Assembly: GCF_901709675.1 (NCBI RefSeq)
Contig: NC_051091.1
Coordinates: forward strand, 10,636,967-10,700,966
Length of the DNA: 64,000 nt
Direction of reading: 5' to 3'
Origin: Syngnathus acus
Taxonomy: Eukaryota; Chordata; Actinopteri; Syngnathiformes; Syngnathidae
In this document: in pieces, positions 24,701-38,157 of the stretch
How the letters are laid out: each line of letters opens with the position of its first letter
Position numbering within the stretch: position 1 is the stretch's first letter
Made by a program: the position numbers and the translations under genes
The notes under the pieces: generated by a model
Told to the model about the DNA's origin: nothing
The model's database searches: none
What the model saw: the letters and a program-made list of their open reading frames with translations, nothing else

Positions 24701-25215
24701 TAACAATGCAGGAAACTGAAGTAAAAAGTTTAGTATATGTGTACATTTTAAACAAAGACTTCTCGGCCATGTTTACTTGCTATGGTGTCAGAATAATGAT
24801 TTTGATTGACAGTGATTGTAAGGATCAAGTGGTCTTTACTCACATTTTTTTATAATTTGCATTCAGATCAATTCTACGCTAATATATTTATTATCAGTTA
24901 ATATAAATAATGTGACAGAGTATCAAGGAGTCTAAGAATACTGCATCCATGTGAAAATTGCAGGAAAGATACAGATATTAAAAATTTCTCCTAAGTGTGG
25001 AGTTGGCCAGGGGGCTGCCCAGAGAGTGACGAAGGGTGGACATGACCACCCTTGGCCACCCCTTAGTTCCATCCCTGGTGATACTCTAAAAAAAAAAATA
25101 AAATTTGCATAAAAAGGCTTATGTAAAACATCTAAAAATAGCCAATTCCTATATGGTGTATTAATATACTTTGCAGGAATGGATTGATTTGATCTGTCCA
25201 TATTTGTGAATGACT

Positions 25216-25335
25216 ATTTGAGGAATGCAATTGACTAGCGGCCAGTCCAGGGTGTAACTGCAAAGTAGGATAGGCTCAAGCTCACCCACGACCCGAATGA
25301 GGACAAGCGTTATGGAAATGAGATGGATGCAAGTC
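25216..25335 (+). repeat. 3' part of a dispersed fish retroelement
   Basis: Contains tagcggccagtccagggtgt, then gataggctcaagctcaccc, acgacccgaatgaggacaag, and a ggaaatgagatggatg end. This order is the standard 3' terminus of a widespread teleost repeat that normally ends in a GGAT-rich tail. It is diverged from what I remember as the consensus. Confidence 0.65.
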
Positions 25336-28300
25336 CAAAGCAGATGTGGATTGTTGACCTTGAGTATGTGCCGTGCATTGTTTGTCGCCTGTGTCAGGCT
25401 TCATCTCTTCCTCTTAAAGTTAGTGTCGTGCCTGAGCAGATTAGCCATGGCGTCCTTGCAGTTTTGTCCCTCCTCCGCCGTGCGCCTGTCACTCACTGTG
25501 GACGAGGTGGCGGCTCAGGCGTCACCACGCCGGAGAGCTTTGGCCCGCTGCCCGCTTTGATCCAATAATTGATTGACTACAGGAGTCGAGGATCAACAAG
25601 AGCCCTTTTCCCCTCGCCTGTCTTCTAGGGAGGTTTTAGATAAAAGTGCCCAGGCATCCTGACTCCTCCTCTACCGCCTTGACGCGGACATGCGGCCATT
25701 GAAGAAGGGAGGGGATGTGGTAGGGGTGCGTGGGGGCTTCAGTTCCACGGTAGCTTTACTGTGGGCTGCATCTCCAGGTCCAGGGACCTTGTGCGCTGCC
25801 CCTGACGGTAATGGGTTTGTTTACATCACAGGGATGGAAATGGGGAGGATGGGAGGGGGGGGGGCTGAGCCTCAGCAGAGAGGCCAGGAGGGCTCTATCG
25901 CTCGGAGACTCAGTGCGGTCATAGTCACTCTGAAATGATCCGTGCAAGGGGGAGATGTGATTCTCATCTCATTTGGGGCCCCTGAACCTGGCCCTGCTTG
26001 ATAAGTAACCTGCCGCCTGCTTGACAGCCATGCCGTGGAGGACACTAACCTCCCAGGGAGGAAGCAAGGCCACGTCTTGATGGAGAAACATGAAAAAAAA
26101 AATAGCACTGTGCAAAAGTATTAGCTCACCACTACTGCTGTTGTTTGCAATAGTTACTTCAACGTAAAAAACGGTGATGCCTTGATATAAGAGTTTAGCT
26201 CACAACTCAGAACATGATGGAGAAATGATACCACCTGCTCCACAACTAGCATAGCACGGTCTCCCAAATTCCCAAACACCATAACGAAACTTGCTGCGGC
26301 GCAAAAATAAAGATGTGCCCAGTCGTGACACCTAGCGCATGTGACAAATCTCAAGACCAAAGGATATGTGAACACAAACAATGGTGCAACACATGTAGAC
26401 AGATAATGTAAAAATACTCATGGGCACATACTCTGTCATTTGTGAAAAATGACTTTTACTAGTCGCTGTCTTATTTCTACGTCCAGATTGGTCATTGACT
26501 GATAGCAAAAAGTCTTTTTTTTTTATTATTACTTTTAATTATGTCATCACTGTATTGTTTTATAAAGTAGAGTGCCTAACACGCAATAGTCCTTTTAAAG
26601 TTCTAGAAAAATTCTGCATTAAAATAACGCTTACATTTATAAAGACATGAACAATAATGGAAAACTTTGTCTCAGTCTCATGTAGATATATTTTTATTTG
26701 AAAGAAAAGTGGTTCTGTTTTGCCCCAGATGGACCTATCGTATTTGCTGATTCTATTCTCGTTTCCCGAGTGTGAGAGTCTCCAGCCGTGTGCAGGTATG
26801 CTAAGAAATGATTAAGAGATGCTCCGGGGGTCTTGGTTTTATTCTCCGAGATTATGTGTCGCGGGGAGCAAAAAAAAGCTCCCAGCTGTCGCCATGAAAG
26901 CACTTACAGTATAATAATCCTCCACAAATCCTGTAATTATGCCAGCATATGCCATGTACCTGAGCCTCGGCTTTATGCTCGTCACCTCCGAGGATCCCGT
27001 GCAGACGCGCATATATATATCTGCTTGCTACTCGTTTGCATACGGCCAAGCAAATCTTATTTCGGGAAACATTCAGGCTGTTTTGAATTTCAAGGTTAAC
27101 CCTCTCGAGTATTACACATAGATAATCTGTCGTGTAAAGAGTGAAAAGTAAAAAAAAAAAAAAAAAAAGAAAGAGGGAGCTTAGAGTGAGGCATTGTCCC
27201 AGATTAATGCCAGTTCATTTCACACATAGGCTTTATTGTCATATGATGCCTTACTTATATGGAATTTTGGACATTTTATAATGACAAAAACACTCAATGG
27301 CATCAACAGACAATTTAGGTTTTAAATATTACAATAATGCAAGAAATCGCTGTTATAATGCAAAGTGGCAGTAAGATAAAATATTGATAACGATTTATTT
27401 AGTAATTATGTCTCGTTTTTTGATTGCAGAATTTATTTTTGTCGGTGCTAATTAAAATAGTAACTGTTTCGTTAAGCAACTACATATCTAAAAAAAAAAA
27501 AAAAATTAAGGTGAAATGTTAAGCATCAAAATATTAATATCAAGATGGAGTATGGAAACAGAAACATCAGATCATCATATTACTATCCAACTTCAAAGTA
27601 ATAAGGATTAAATTTTTTAATGGTAAATGTGTCTACCATTTTTTGATTAAATGCAGCAAAAATTCTTTGTGCTATAAAATAAAACGTAAAAGTTGGTAAA
27701 GTTGACAAAAATCGCTCTTTGCGGTTGTAGGTGAGCATAAACAAACTGGGTAAAAAAAAAAAGTCTGCGAGCATCAATATTCAACTTCAGTCACTTTCAA
27801 CTGGAACTCTCATTTGCAATGTTTACATATGCATGGCATATATTGTAAAGACATCCAAACTTATATACAATGTTTTTCCTTCCCAGGGCACAAAACTAAA
27901 TGCAGCATCTGTGCACGTGTACCTCATTTTACGACTAATGGTTCTGTTGCATATCAGCACACCCTAAACCAGAAAAGAATAAGGGGAGGTAGATAAAAAG
28001 TTGTAAATCTAGGAAATCAGAGCAAAGATAAAAATCTCTCAGTGAAGCTTCATTTCCATTCAAAATGGCAGCCTCTGTCTTCTCCAACTAATTAATATTA
28101 ATAACCCAAATGGAAATGAGCGCGCCGGTGAGTGAGTTGAGCGCATTCAGCTCGGAGATTCGCATGTATAAGCCCTTTCTGGGGAGAAGTGAGCACCAAA
28201 CAGGCGTGACGGCGGGGCACGGAGCGCCATACACACAGACAATTTTTCTAGATAATAGCCTATCACGCAGGATACAATTTAAATTAAAAAATGCAATTTT

Positions 28301-28599
28301 CACCTTGAAATGAACAAATGATTACAATTTCTATACAAATTAAGGCATCCAGGCTGCGCCTCAGTGCTGTGCCAAGGCCATGAAACCTGACATAATTGCC
28401 ATGAAATACATTTTCAAATATTTGTATTTTGTCCAGTGCGCTTTTTTAAAAGGCACCGCTCTCTCGCCTTGTGTTGCCTTGTGATCTCACCTCCTTCTGG
28501 GGGGGAAATACATATGAGGAGAAAAAAAAAAAAAGGCAGAGATGAAAAGCTCTTCAACAGGAGAGATAAAAATGTGAAGAAAAAAAACAAGCTCCCGTA

Positions 28600-31500
28600 T
28601 ACACAGTAAATCAGCGTCGGCCCCCGCGGCGAGCTCTAAAAGCCAAATTACTGCTTCTTATCTAAGGAATCGCATCTACTAGTTATCTGCTCCTGAGATA
28701 GGCTCCTTGTGCTCCTCACCAGAAATGCTATTTATTTGTGATTACTCTTTGAGTCAAAGCGTGTGTGTGTGTGTGGGGGTGGGGGGGGGGGGGGGGGGGA
28801 GTGCAAAGTTTTGGCACATTCTGAACTCTTCAGAGACGCAAAGGCAGAACTGAAGGCACAAACACCTTATTTGGGCTTAGGGTGGTCCGCAGCAGAAAGA
28901 GGGATGAAAGTGTAGCCCATGGGAGAGATGAGACAAGAGTCCCGTCGTATCGCTCATGCCTTCGCGCTTGAGCAGAGGTGTCGAATTGACTTTAAAACGC
29001 AGAACCTGGCGTTGGAGACATAGGCGGGTGGAAGGCAGCCAAAAAGTTTGTCTTTTGACGCAGACATGCAAATGTCCTGGCTGAGGGGAGAAGAGAGATG
29101 CAAGGTTTCCGCAGAGCAAACTTTGCTCTGGTTTTGGCTTGCAAACAAGATGCATGAGTCTAAATGCATGCTAAATGATCGCAAGCGGGAACATTCAGAT
29201 ACTGGCTTCATGGACTTTGTATTCTTTTTCGCGGAGGATGGAATAAAACTAATTGTGGCACAAACCAGCAACCATTAATCGGAAGAATTTTTTTCTCCGC
29301 ATTTTTCTCCAAAAAGTTGAGTAAAACACAACTTGTAACAAGTTTGGGATGACTCTCCGTGGCCATCTCCCGCTCCCTCCTTTCCCTCTCTTTGCCCTCC
29401 GCGTGTCGGAGACTCTCAGCCAGAGAGGCGCACATCAGATTTCAATAGTTGACCTCTTTAATGCTCAGGTCAGCTCTGCACCGGCAGCGATTTCACACTC
29501 AAGATGAAAGGGAAATGAACACTGCGGATGCGAGGGGGTGACACGGGGGCCCTGACCAGCCATTGCCACTCTAACCGCCTCGCTGCACCGGGCTCAGATG
29601 AGTCTACGAGGAGGAGGAGGTGGTGCTGAGACGGGCTTTTTGCCACCTGTGTAACAATGGCCAAAGTCAGCCAGCCACGACAGATATGTTCACTGTGATT
29701 GGCTCGGGGAAAAGGGCTGACTTGAACTAAGGACACAGTGGAAAGTCTCCTCATAGTCTGTGAGCAGCATGGATGAAGACAGCTACAGTAAATCATCACA
29801 GTAAACAGCATCTTGTTGATGGACAGATATTTTTGTTATTTGTGTGTGACTGGACAAAGAGAAACTCAAATTTTAAGGCATCACTGTATGACACCTATCA
29901 TTTGAATTAAACCCTCTCTGTTGAAATTTCTTTTTTTGAGTCTATTGTGCCATTACCGGCTGCGCCTTGTTGCTTCATCTCAGTGCCGTCGTTACAGAGG
30001 ACGAGGCAGGCCGCCAATGGCCGGTAGCTGCCTGCGAGTAATGTAGCGCTTAAGTGGCTGTCAGCTTTATAAAGGGAGGGAGTCGACTGTGTAAATGTGT
30101 GTGTAAATAGAGTGTCAGATCAGGACCCCAGGGAGCGGAGGTGGGGAGGGAGTGCACGTGTGTGTGTGTGTGTGTAAATGTGTGTGTGTGTGTCCCAGTA
30201 ATGGCAGTTTAACCCTCCCCTGCGTTCCCCGGGGCTCCACGTCGCCTCTGCCCGCTCCTCCCGGCTGGGCACAGTCGGGGAGCAGCTCCTTATTCATTCA
30301 TGAGAGGAGCGGCGGATAAATAAAAAGGTTCATTACGGCGCTAAAGTGTTACTAATGACATGTACCTGCCACTGAGCACCTCCGAAAATCTAATGTGACA
30401 CACCGGAATGGAAAATCTATTCTGGCCCGGCGAAAGGCCTCCAGTGGCGCCGGCGTGTATAGATCTACTCTATGGAAATTTCTTTCCGCTTGCCCCCCAA
30501 TTGTGTCTCTGCCTAAAAGCAATATTTACACTAGCACAGCCATTATGTCGTACTACGCCCTCTGCGCCTGCCGCTGCGACCTCCACATTAGCTGCAAATT
30601 GGACTTTACAAACTTGTCGGGGCAGGCACACTCTTGGACTCTGCAGCCTCCAATAAAATAGCACTGTGACATTAACGCTCAATTCCATCACATGCGTCTT
30701 GGATTGTACGCCAATGTGCCAATAGTTAGTTCAATTATGAGCAATATGCCAAGTTCGGGCAGAAGTTTAACTTAGAGGAGCCCGCGCAAATTCTGATGCC
30801 ACTATTGAAAGTAACTAATTTGGTATAAAAACCTCAAGGATGTATGTTTTTGACATAATTGCACTATAACTAAAAAAATTGGATGCTAGTGGAAACACAA
30901 TCTGTACATGATCACATAAGTTGATACAATTAGATCCTAAAATGTATCTTTGGTTATCATGACAAATGCTAAAGAAATAAAAATATATTAAATTCAACTA
31001 TATATTTGAACAGGTAACATATCCAGCCATCCATCCATCCATCCATTTTCTGAACCGCTGAATATTTATATTAAATATACAGAGGATGAAAGAATATGAA
31101 TTTGTAGTACAAATCAAAATACGATCCTCAATATTTAACCATTTGGAACACACACATTGCAATGTATGGAATTTAACGTTCTTTATCCACCCCCAAAATA
31201 TTGTCGTATAATATACATATAAAATATATTTTAAAAATACATTTGAGGTGCATGGATGTCTTTGACAATAAAATAATTATATTTTATCTATTTACTGCAT
31301 TTTTTGGGTGATTGGATGGGAAGTATCACAGGGTCCTGTGCATATACAGATAGATTTAATTGTAAATAATACTGCCAGAGAATATAATAAGATTACAGTA
31401 CAACCAAATAAATGGTACCACCACTGCCTCTAAAGAAGAAAGGCAAGCTATGTAAAATATACCGGGCAGCCGACTGATTTCAATTGCAAAAGTCTTGAAA

Positions 31501-33500
31501 AGGAAATATCAATAATGAAAAGTGAGAATATGTGCGTTACACTCTTTCTATTACTTTGGTCAGACGAGCACAATAACAAACAGATTGTTGAATGAACACC
31601 TCTGTGATGATGTCAATCCCCCAAAAAAAGATGTCCCAATTTCTAACGCGGTTCTCATTTTGCATGTCAATAGACACGTATGGTTGCACAAAAAGGTGGT
31701 GGAGGAGCGTTCGGTGCGGCTGATTGACTTTCCCTCTTAAGACGCCCGCAGCAGAGGGGCTTAAAAGCGTTACTGTCAGCTTCTCACCTGCATCACAGGA
31801 GCTGCGGCCTCCCGCTCGGAGCATGCAAAGCAATATCCCTCTATTCACGGCCGGGGCCGAGCCGGGATTCACAGCTGTGGCTCTTCGCACAAAAGCAGAG
31901 GGTCAGTGTTATCTTATTGAGTTACCTGTGGCTAAGCCTTGAGCCGGCGCGTACAATGACGACCGCTTAATGATGGCGCGGGGGCCTTAACCCCTCGTCC
32001 CCGAGCCTCATTTCCGCGCGGCGGCTGCCATTTCACAGCTGTTAGCCACACACTCTCTTTGTCGTGATTAGGGACAAATTAATAGATGCCTCCTGGTAAT
32101 CAGCTTTCATTAGGGGGCCTGTCAAAGCGTCGGGCGGCGTCCGAGGGGCGGCGGGGCCCCGGACACGCCGCCGCTCGATGTGTGGCTAAAGGCGCGGGGA
32201 AAGCGGCGCATTGACACTCGTCGTGGGCGCATTAAGATGGAGGTCATCGCGGGACTGACATAAAGAGTAGTCTTTCTGCTGGCTGTAATTGGCCCCAGCA
32301 TGCTGAAAATGGACTGTAAAATGTAAAAGGGGGAGGGTGGAGGGGAGTTGGGGAGGAAAGCGGGCAAGTAATTGATTTTTTCCCCGCATGCGGAATCCAG
32401 GCCAGGGCTGTTTAGCGAGTCGTTTACAAGAGCCAGCGGACGGCATAGACGCACTCATCTGCCGGGAGTTCCCAGGGGCGCGTCGGGAGATAACACACCT
32501 GACACCCCCGCAGCAGATGGACGGCAAGTCACCGAGGGGCACCGGGCGTCAGAATTCCCGCGTGCGTCGGGCGGGCGCCGTCTATTTCCACTCCCCTCCA
32601 TCCGCTCTCGGAATGGATGAAATAAACTCATCAGACTTCCAGCAAGTTTGGCATTGTGCTCCAAAGCCCAAGTCATTTCAGTATGTAGATTTGAGACTTA
32701 AGCCCATAACCGCGTTGCATGGTGCATGACCACCCCCACCTGCTGGAGAAGAAGCAAGGCCTGGGTGTGCATGATGGGATATCTGCGAGACGGGATATAG
32801 CGGCTGGCCTCCCTGCATGTTCCGTCATTGAGCTCCAGCGCAACCCCTTGAGGGAATTAAGACAATAGCCTGGTGTCAGATGGCATAATCTACTCACAAA
32901 CAACAACAACAACAAAAACACTATCTTATTCACCATGAGCTGTGTGTAAAAACCCCTTGGAAAAAGATGAATGAAGACGAGGTGACGACGACGCACGCAT
33001 GTCAAGATCTATATGATCTCGTCGGCGTATGGAAACGGTGCCGATTAGCCGCAGAGTCACTGCTGTCAAAAATGGAGATGAGCCACCCAGAAGCCGGTGG
33101 CATCGTGCGCTATTTGTGCGTCACGCACAACACGCGCCATTTTCCTCAGCGTCGGGCTAAATTGCACCAAACAATGTTCAAGATCAATTCCTGCATCAAA
33201 AAACAATGAGCGCAAATCCCATTTCTTCAGCCCATATTGTGCTGGGAGAGGGCCCCCGTGTTTGCATGAAGGTAATTACAGCGGGATTTGATGTTGTAGT
33301 GTGCCCAGAATTCTCCCAGCTTTAGATCAGGCTCAGGGTGCTCCACCCCATTAAAACTCCATATGGGGAGCCCAGCTGTGATCAGAATTGCAAGAGCAGG
33401 AGGGGGAAATCGATTTCATTTGCAGGATTATTGATGTAACCAAGATGCCGTTTGTATGAAACATAAAGTCTCATTTCAGAGGTCATGGATAGAACTGGAA
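28600..33500. other. Intergenic DNA with candidate regulatory blocks
   Basis: No exon recognised. Low-complexity DNA occurs at 28761-28800 (GT then G run), 30158-30191 (GT) and 30800-31500 (AT-rich). Non-repetitive stretches rich in homeodomain cores occur at 28620-28740, 30280-30660 and 31730-32130. These are the most plausible locations for long-range pax7 enhancers in the window, but conservation cannot be tested here. Confidence 0.4.
31021..31061 (-). repeat. Retroelement terminus with CCAT tandem
   Basis: Five CCAT-type units followed by tttctgaaccgctg, the reverse complement of the terminus seen at 25216-25335. Only the end is present, probably a strongly 5'-truncated insertion. Confidence 0.5.
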
Positions 33501-36500
33501 TGGAGGCCCCCTGGCTGTTTGCTGTATTCATTGAAACATTACAAAAAAGAAAGAGTCAATATATACACTGATATACATGGCCTTCACCGCATTGCACCAC
33601 AGTAGTACTTTGCTGCATTGCATTTATTACACTTCTGCTTACACAAGTAACTTATGAATGTGGTGACACAATTAAAATCAGAATTCAAAAATGTATGGCG
33701 GGGGGGGGTGCAGTTAACAGTTAGTAACGATTTATTGTGGCACAGTGCTTTAGTGCATTCGATGGGGTTGTAAAAAAGAAGGGAGGGGGTGGGGGTGAGG
33801 GTTCAAAGCGGACACATAATGTTGGCAGTAAGAAGTCCCCTGGCATTGAGACGTTTGCAGCCTTTGCCAAGAAGCCCACCTCATCCACCACTACCCCCCG
33901 CTTCCACCTGTTCCGACATGTTAGGAGGATTTTATAAGCCAGCCTGACGTTCAACACGAGGTGATTGGTTGTACATTTAAAAAAATAAAAAAAAGTAGCG
34001 ACAGATTTTTCCCAGGGTTCGGATGGCCTAACAGCTGGATCTTTCAACCGAATCCATCCTTCCATCTCGGTGTTCTTGCCGCCAGATGATGCTCGTTCCC
34101 ACACATGAGTAATAACCAGTCGGATGCGATGTTTTTTTTTCTTTCGAGTCCACAGTTAGTGTCCAACAGAAAATAAATTTTGATGCTTTTCTTCTGCACT
34201 AAGTTTGAATTGTGCCTGCTGAATTGCAGCTTCCAAATATACAGCATGAAATTGCTAAATTGACGTATCATTTGCCATGAGACTGGGAGTATAATATTGC
34301 TAAGCTAATGATTTTGTTTTACGGCTTCTCTGACGATAATGATGACAAATCTCCTCAACAAAATATTTTGGTCATTTCTAGATGTGGATTCTCAACTACA
34401 ATGAAGAAAAATCTGCTGGAGCAATAATAACGAAGGTAGCAAGATATGGGCCGTTGCAGCAAAGTGGAGACTGTGGAGCATAATGTATGTTTTTCCACTT
34501 AAGGGAGCTTCAAAAGTTACAACGAGACCACGACGCACGTTGTTGATACTGTGCATTGGAAAAGGGGTACTTGACGCCTCTCTCTCCTCCTTGAACCCCA
34601 AAAGCTTCCTCCGGCATTCTTGACAAACAGCGGCCAACATTAACCACCCACCCCAACACCCAAGCTCATTTCCATGTGTATGCTATCGCCGGGCTGTCAG
34701 CGGCCGCATTGGCCTGTCGTTGGCAGGATGAAAGGCAGAGGGAGATCCTGTTGAGTGAATAATCTTGCGAGTTTACAGAAGGGAGAGGATGTCAACTTGA
34801 CAGAGTGTGAGTCGCACAAAGATTGGGGGATTCACTACGGGCAATCCCATAGTCCCTTTAAGTCCAGACGTGTGAATGTGAAATCAATGGTACATCCGTA
34901 CAACTGTTTGTTTGCTGGACCCTGGGACGCTTTGTGGTGTGTGGATTTTTTACCTCGTGGATTGAGGACACAGAAGAAGGGGTGGGGAGATGGGGGGACT
35001 GTAAATGCTGGAAAATCCAGATCTGGCTTCTTTTTCTTCCCCAATAAAGGAGAAGCAAGTCAAATATATTCTTTCACCAAAACGTGAAAAGTCACAAATG
35101 ACAGTGCCAGCGCTGAATGGCGGCAATTAGCATATTCACCTGTGATGTTTCCAATCGCTAGCGACGCTCACGCGTCGCCACCGCCTCTATTCTTCTCACT
35201 CTTTGAGGGCACCTTTCAGTGCACATATAGCTGTCCTGGTTGGCAGCGCCATCCAGCCTCGCCATTTATTTGATATGCAAAGGAGCGCCGCCGTGGAGCA
35301 GCTCCACGCTCTCCGCTAAAGTACTTTACTCCTCACATAACCTAAAGTGGCAGCGGCGGAGGCATCAGGATGAGCTCCAAGAAGAAGAAGCGAGGTAGCT
35401 CTTCCTCACTCTCTCTCTCTCTGGCTGATTTATAATGCACTTAACTCCCCCCTATGCCTGATGATTGTCTGCATTACCGGGAATCAAACACGAAGCAAAA
35501 CAAATAAGAATGCCACTTTATATTCCTGTGGAAAAAGCAAAAAGTCTTTCATTACATTGCCGCTCTGGCTTTTGTGGAAGCAGAGACGAGGATTACACAC
35601 AGGCAGAAGGCTGCTTGAGAAGGCTGGGTGACAAAGACACCAACTAAATCAACTATATGTGTTGCTTGAAGTTTGTTGGAATGCTAAAAAAAAAATATTC
35701 AGAGAAGCCTTCCTGAAAAACAGCGCTGCGACCACCGCTGGCGGAGGACAGTGTTCTTCTTCTGTTATTATTCTTATTAAATGTGCTATGTGGAGGGCCT
35801 GCAGGTAGCTAGCGGGATCAGACGCGGGCAGAGGGGGGCTGTTTGGCTTAAGTGTTTTTTATTAGGAGAGATGGAGACTTAAGCTCCATGGCAGAGCCGC
35901 AGCCCTCTCTCCCAGACGGGGGCCCACTTTCCCTGCTCACTCCGCATAGGTCCGTATCAAAACATGCCGCTCCAAATGGCATGCTCCCTTTTTTTACCCC
36001 CCTCCCGCTCTCCCTTTCACTGGGCTCAGCTTTCTGCCCCTCAATAAAGAAGGAAATGATGGAATTCTGCCATGTCTTTTGACTAGCACCACATCAATAT
36101 GGCCACAAGACTCAATATGGACCAGTGACAAGGAGCCCATGAAGAGAATAAAGGCGACACAGGACGGAAAATGTGTGTCTGTGTGCAAGTGGTAGTTGTT
36201 ATTGAGATGTCATCGATATGAGAAAAAAAGTGTGAGACTTGCTAGTTTTTCTAAACTTTAACAAAACAAGACTGCGTGGAGATAGGACATTTGGTGTTGT
36301 TATATTTTATATACATATATAAATAATATATACAAATAATATATACATACAAGACACAAATACGTTTGAAAAGATTTTAGGTCCCTCCATCGCCCCCTAA
36401 AGGTTGAAGAGGGAAACAAGAGGTTGTTGATTCTGATCAAACTTGCTGAAGCAGCATGTGGCACTTACCTATCTTTCCATTCTAAATAAAGTAATTGTCA

Positions 36501-37745
36501 AAAATTAATTTGGGTCGGGATGGGGGTATGAGGCTACAGGATACCTTTTGAGGGAATCATGTCTCATTGGTTTAGGTGTACGACGCAGCGCTGATCCAAA
36601 TTAGGCTCGTTTGGTCTCGATTTAGGGAAGGCCTCGAGGTACACGAGTGTGGAGCCTGGATGTGTGCTGCAGCATGATAACAATCATAAAACAACTCAAG
36701 TGGTCTCAAAGTCTGATAGGAGCAATATGTGCTGTGAAATTTATTTCCTCCTGCTCCTTCCCCCCCCCACACACACACAGACACAGACACAGAAGAAGAA
36801 AAAACACTCCCCTATGTGGCCAGCCCTGTGTTACAAAGAAGCTTCTTTAATTGTGTGCTGGAATGATTTCAGTCAATATCTCCATGTTTGCAAATGTTAT
36901 CAACTCCTCTAAAGGGTCAAATGAAAGGGTCTGTCTTTTTCTTGAGAATCAAGGCAGAGGAGAGCGATTCATGTCGCGCACACTGTTATGCATGGATAAT
37001 TGATTACGGGAGCAGCATGGCCACCGTTGGATCTTGATGGCGGCGACCGGGAATGTCACCTCACTGAAGTCAAAGCCGCACTGAAATATGGGGGTTTTTT
37101 TTTTAAAAAAGGCTTCTCTCAAAAAAAAAAAAAGGCTGCGCTATGAGCAAATTGCACCCGCAACCCTTATCTGCACGGGACAGTAGTGCCACTTCTAGGA
37201 GCGCTGTGAACACTTAAAATCATAGGGACGCATCACGCTCGCCTTTTTAAGCGGAAATCAAACATGTGCCGATAGTTTGGAAGAGGAAGAATAATGACTA
37301 TTGTGAAAAAATAAAAAATTACACCCCCCACTGCCAATGTAGCCCATGACAACAATAAAGGGAACACATTTTCATTCCAATATTTCAAGCAAAATTGTTT
37401 GAAAATATAGTCTGTACATGTTTGTAAAGAGGACGGGATTAAGCGAATGCCTCGCACTTTATTTGGGAGTTGAGCTATAGCAAAAGCAGTGCAGAGAGCC
37501 TGCTAAATGGTGCTAATCTATAAAGGCTTACTCAGGTAAAAATAGACGACACCTGCATGCCTTTTACCTCCTCTGTGCTGCAGGGGGAGGGGAAAGCTTT
37601 AAGAATTCATCTCCCTAATTTGATGCACCCCAAATGTTGCTGACTTGCCAGAAAGTAAAAATAAATAGCAATATGGTACACGTACAATTTTGCGTTGAGA
37701 GTTGGTTTTGGTGAAACAAGAAGTACAATACTGACTAACAAATTA
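33501..37745. other. Intergenic DNA, no gene recognised
   Basis: Mixed sequence with an AT-rich stretch at 36297-36365, a G run near 33701-33708 and a CA run at 36768-36792. A short exon-like segment at 35370-35394 is listed separately. Otherwise nothing is supported. Confidence 0.5.
35150..35394 (+). other. Possible first exon, or conserved element, ending MSSKKKKR
   Basis: At 35370 an ATG with A at -3 opens the frame MSSKKKKR and meets a GTAGCT donor-like site at 35395, after a GC-richer leader of about 200 bp. The upstream 35273-35310 stretch (tgatatgcaaaggagcgccg) is non-repetitive. No following exon could be matched within the window, and I do not recognise the protein. It may be a first exon of an unseen gene, or chance within regulatory DNA. 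Confidence 0.2.
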
Positions 37746-38157
37746 CCGTATTTTCCGGACTATAAGGCGCACCGGACTATAAGGCGCACCTTCAATGAAT
37801 GGCCCATTTTAAACCTTTGTCCTTATATAAGGCGCACCGGACTATAAAGCGCACCATTAATGCATCATGTCAGATTTTTAATCCAAATCAAATCATTCTC
37901 CATTTTATCTTTTTCATTTCAACTTCAGACGCAACAAATTACTTTATAATCACAAAATGCTGATCCATAGTTTTTTGGATTAATGATTCATAGTCTTCAG
38001 CGGGCCACTTATGATTTATTTTATGACACAATGCTTCGGGCCAGTTTAAATTTAGGAATTTGGTCCATATATAAGGCGCACTGGACTATAAGGCGCACTG
38101 TAGGCTTTTGAGAAAATTTTAGGTTTTTAGGTGCGCCTTATAGTCCGGAAAATACGG
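37746..38157. mobile_element. Complete non-autonomous TIR transposon (412 bp, TA-flanked)
   Basis: Perfect 28-bp terminal inverted repeats (ccgtattttccggactataa then ggcgcacc, mirrored at the right end) are flanked by TA on both sides (37744-37745 and 38158-38159), as for a TA target duplication. The motif actataaggcgcac recurs inside, near both ends. There is no transposase frame, so this is a MITE mobilised in trans. The same end sequence is abundant in fish and some other vertebrates, from memory; the superfamily is not settled by this copy. Confidence 0.85.

Larger units (their letters stand above)
23759..28599. other. Intergenic DNA downstream of pax7, proximal part
   Basis: No exon recognised. 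It holds a hAT-like fragment (24617-24700) and a dispersed repeat end (25216-25335), with homopolymer runs at 27150-27168 and 27490-27505. Non-repetitive stretches at 25400-26060, 26740-27060 and 28080-28320 have no coding signature. Open frames here are short and without family patterns. Confidence 0.5.
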
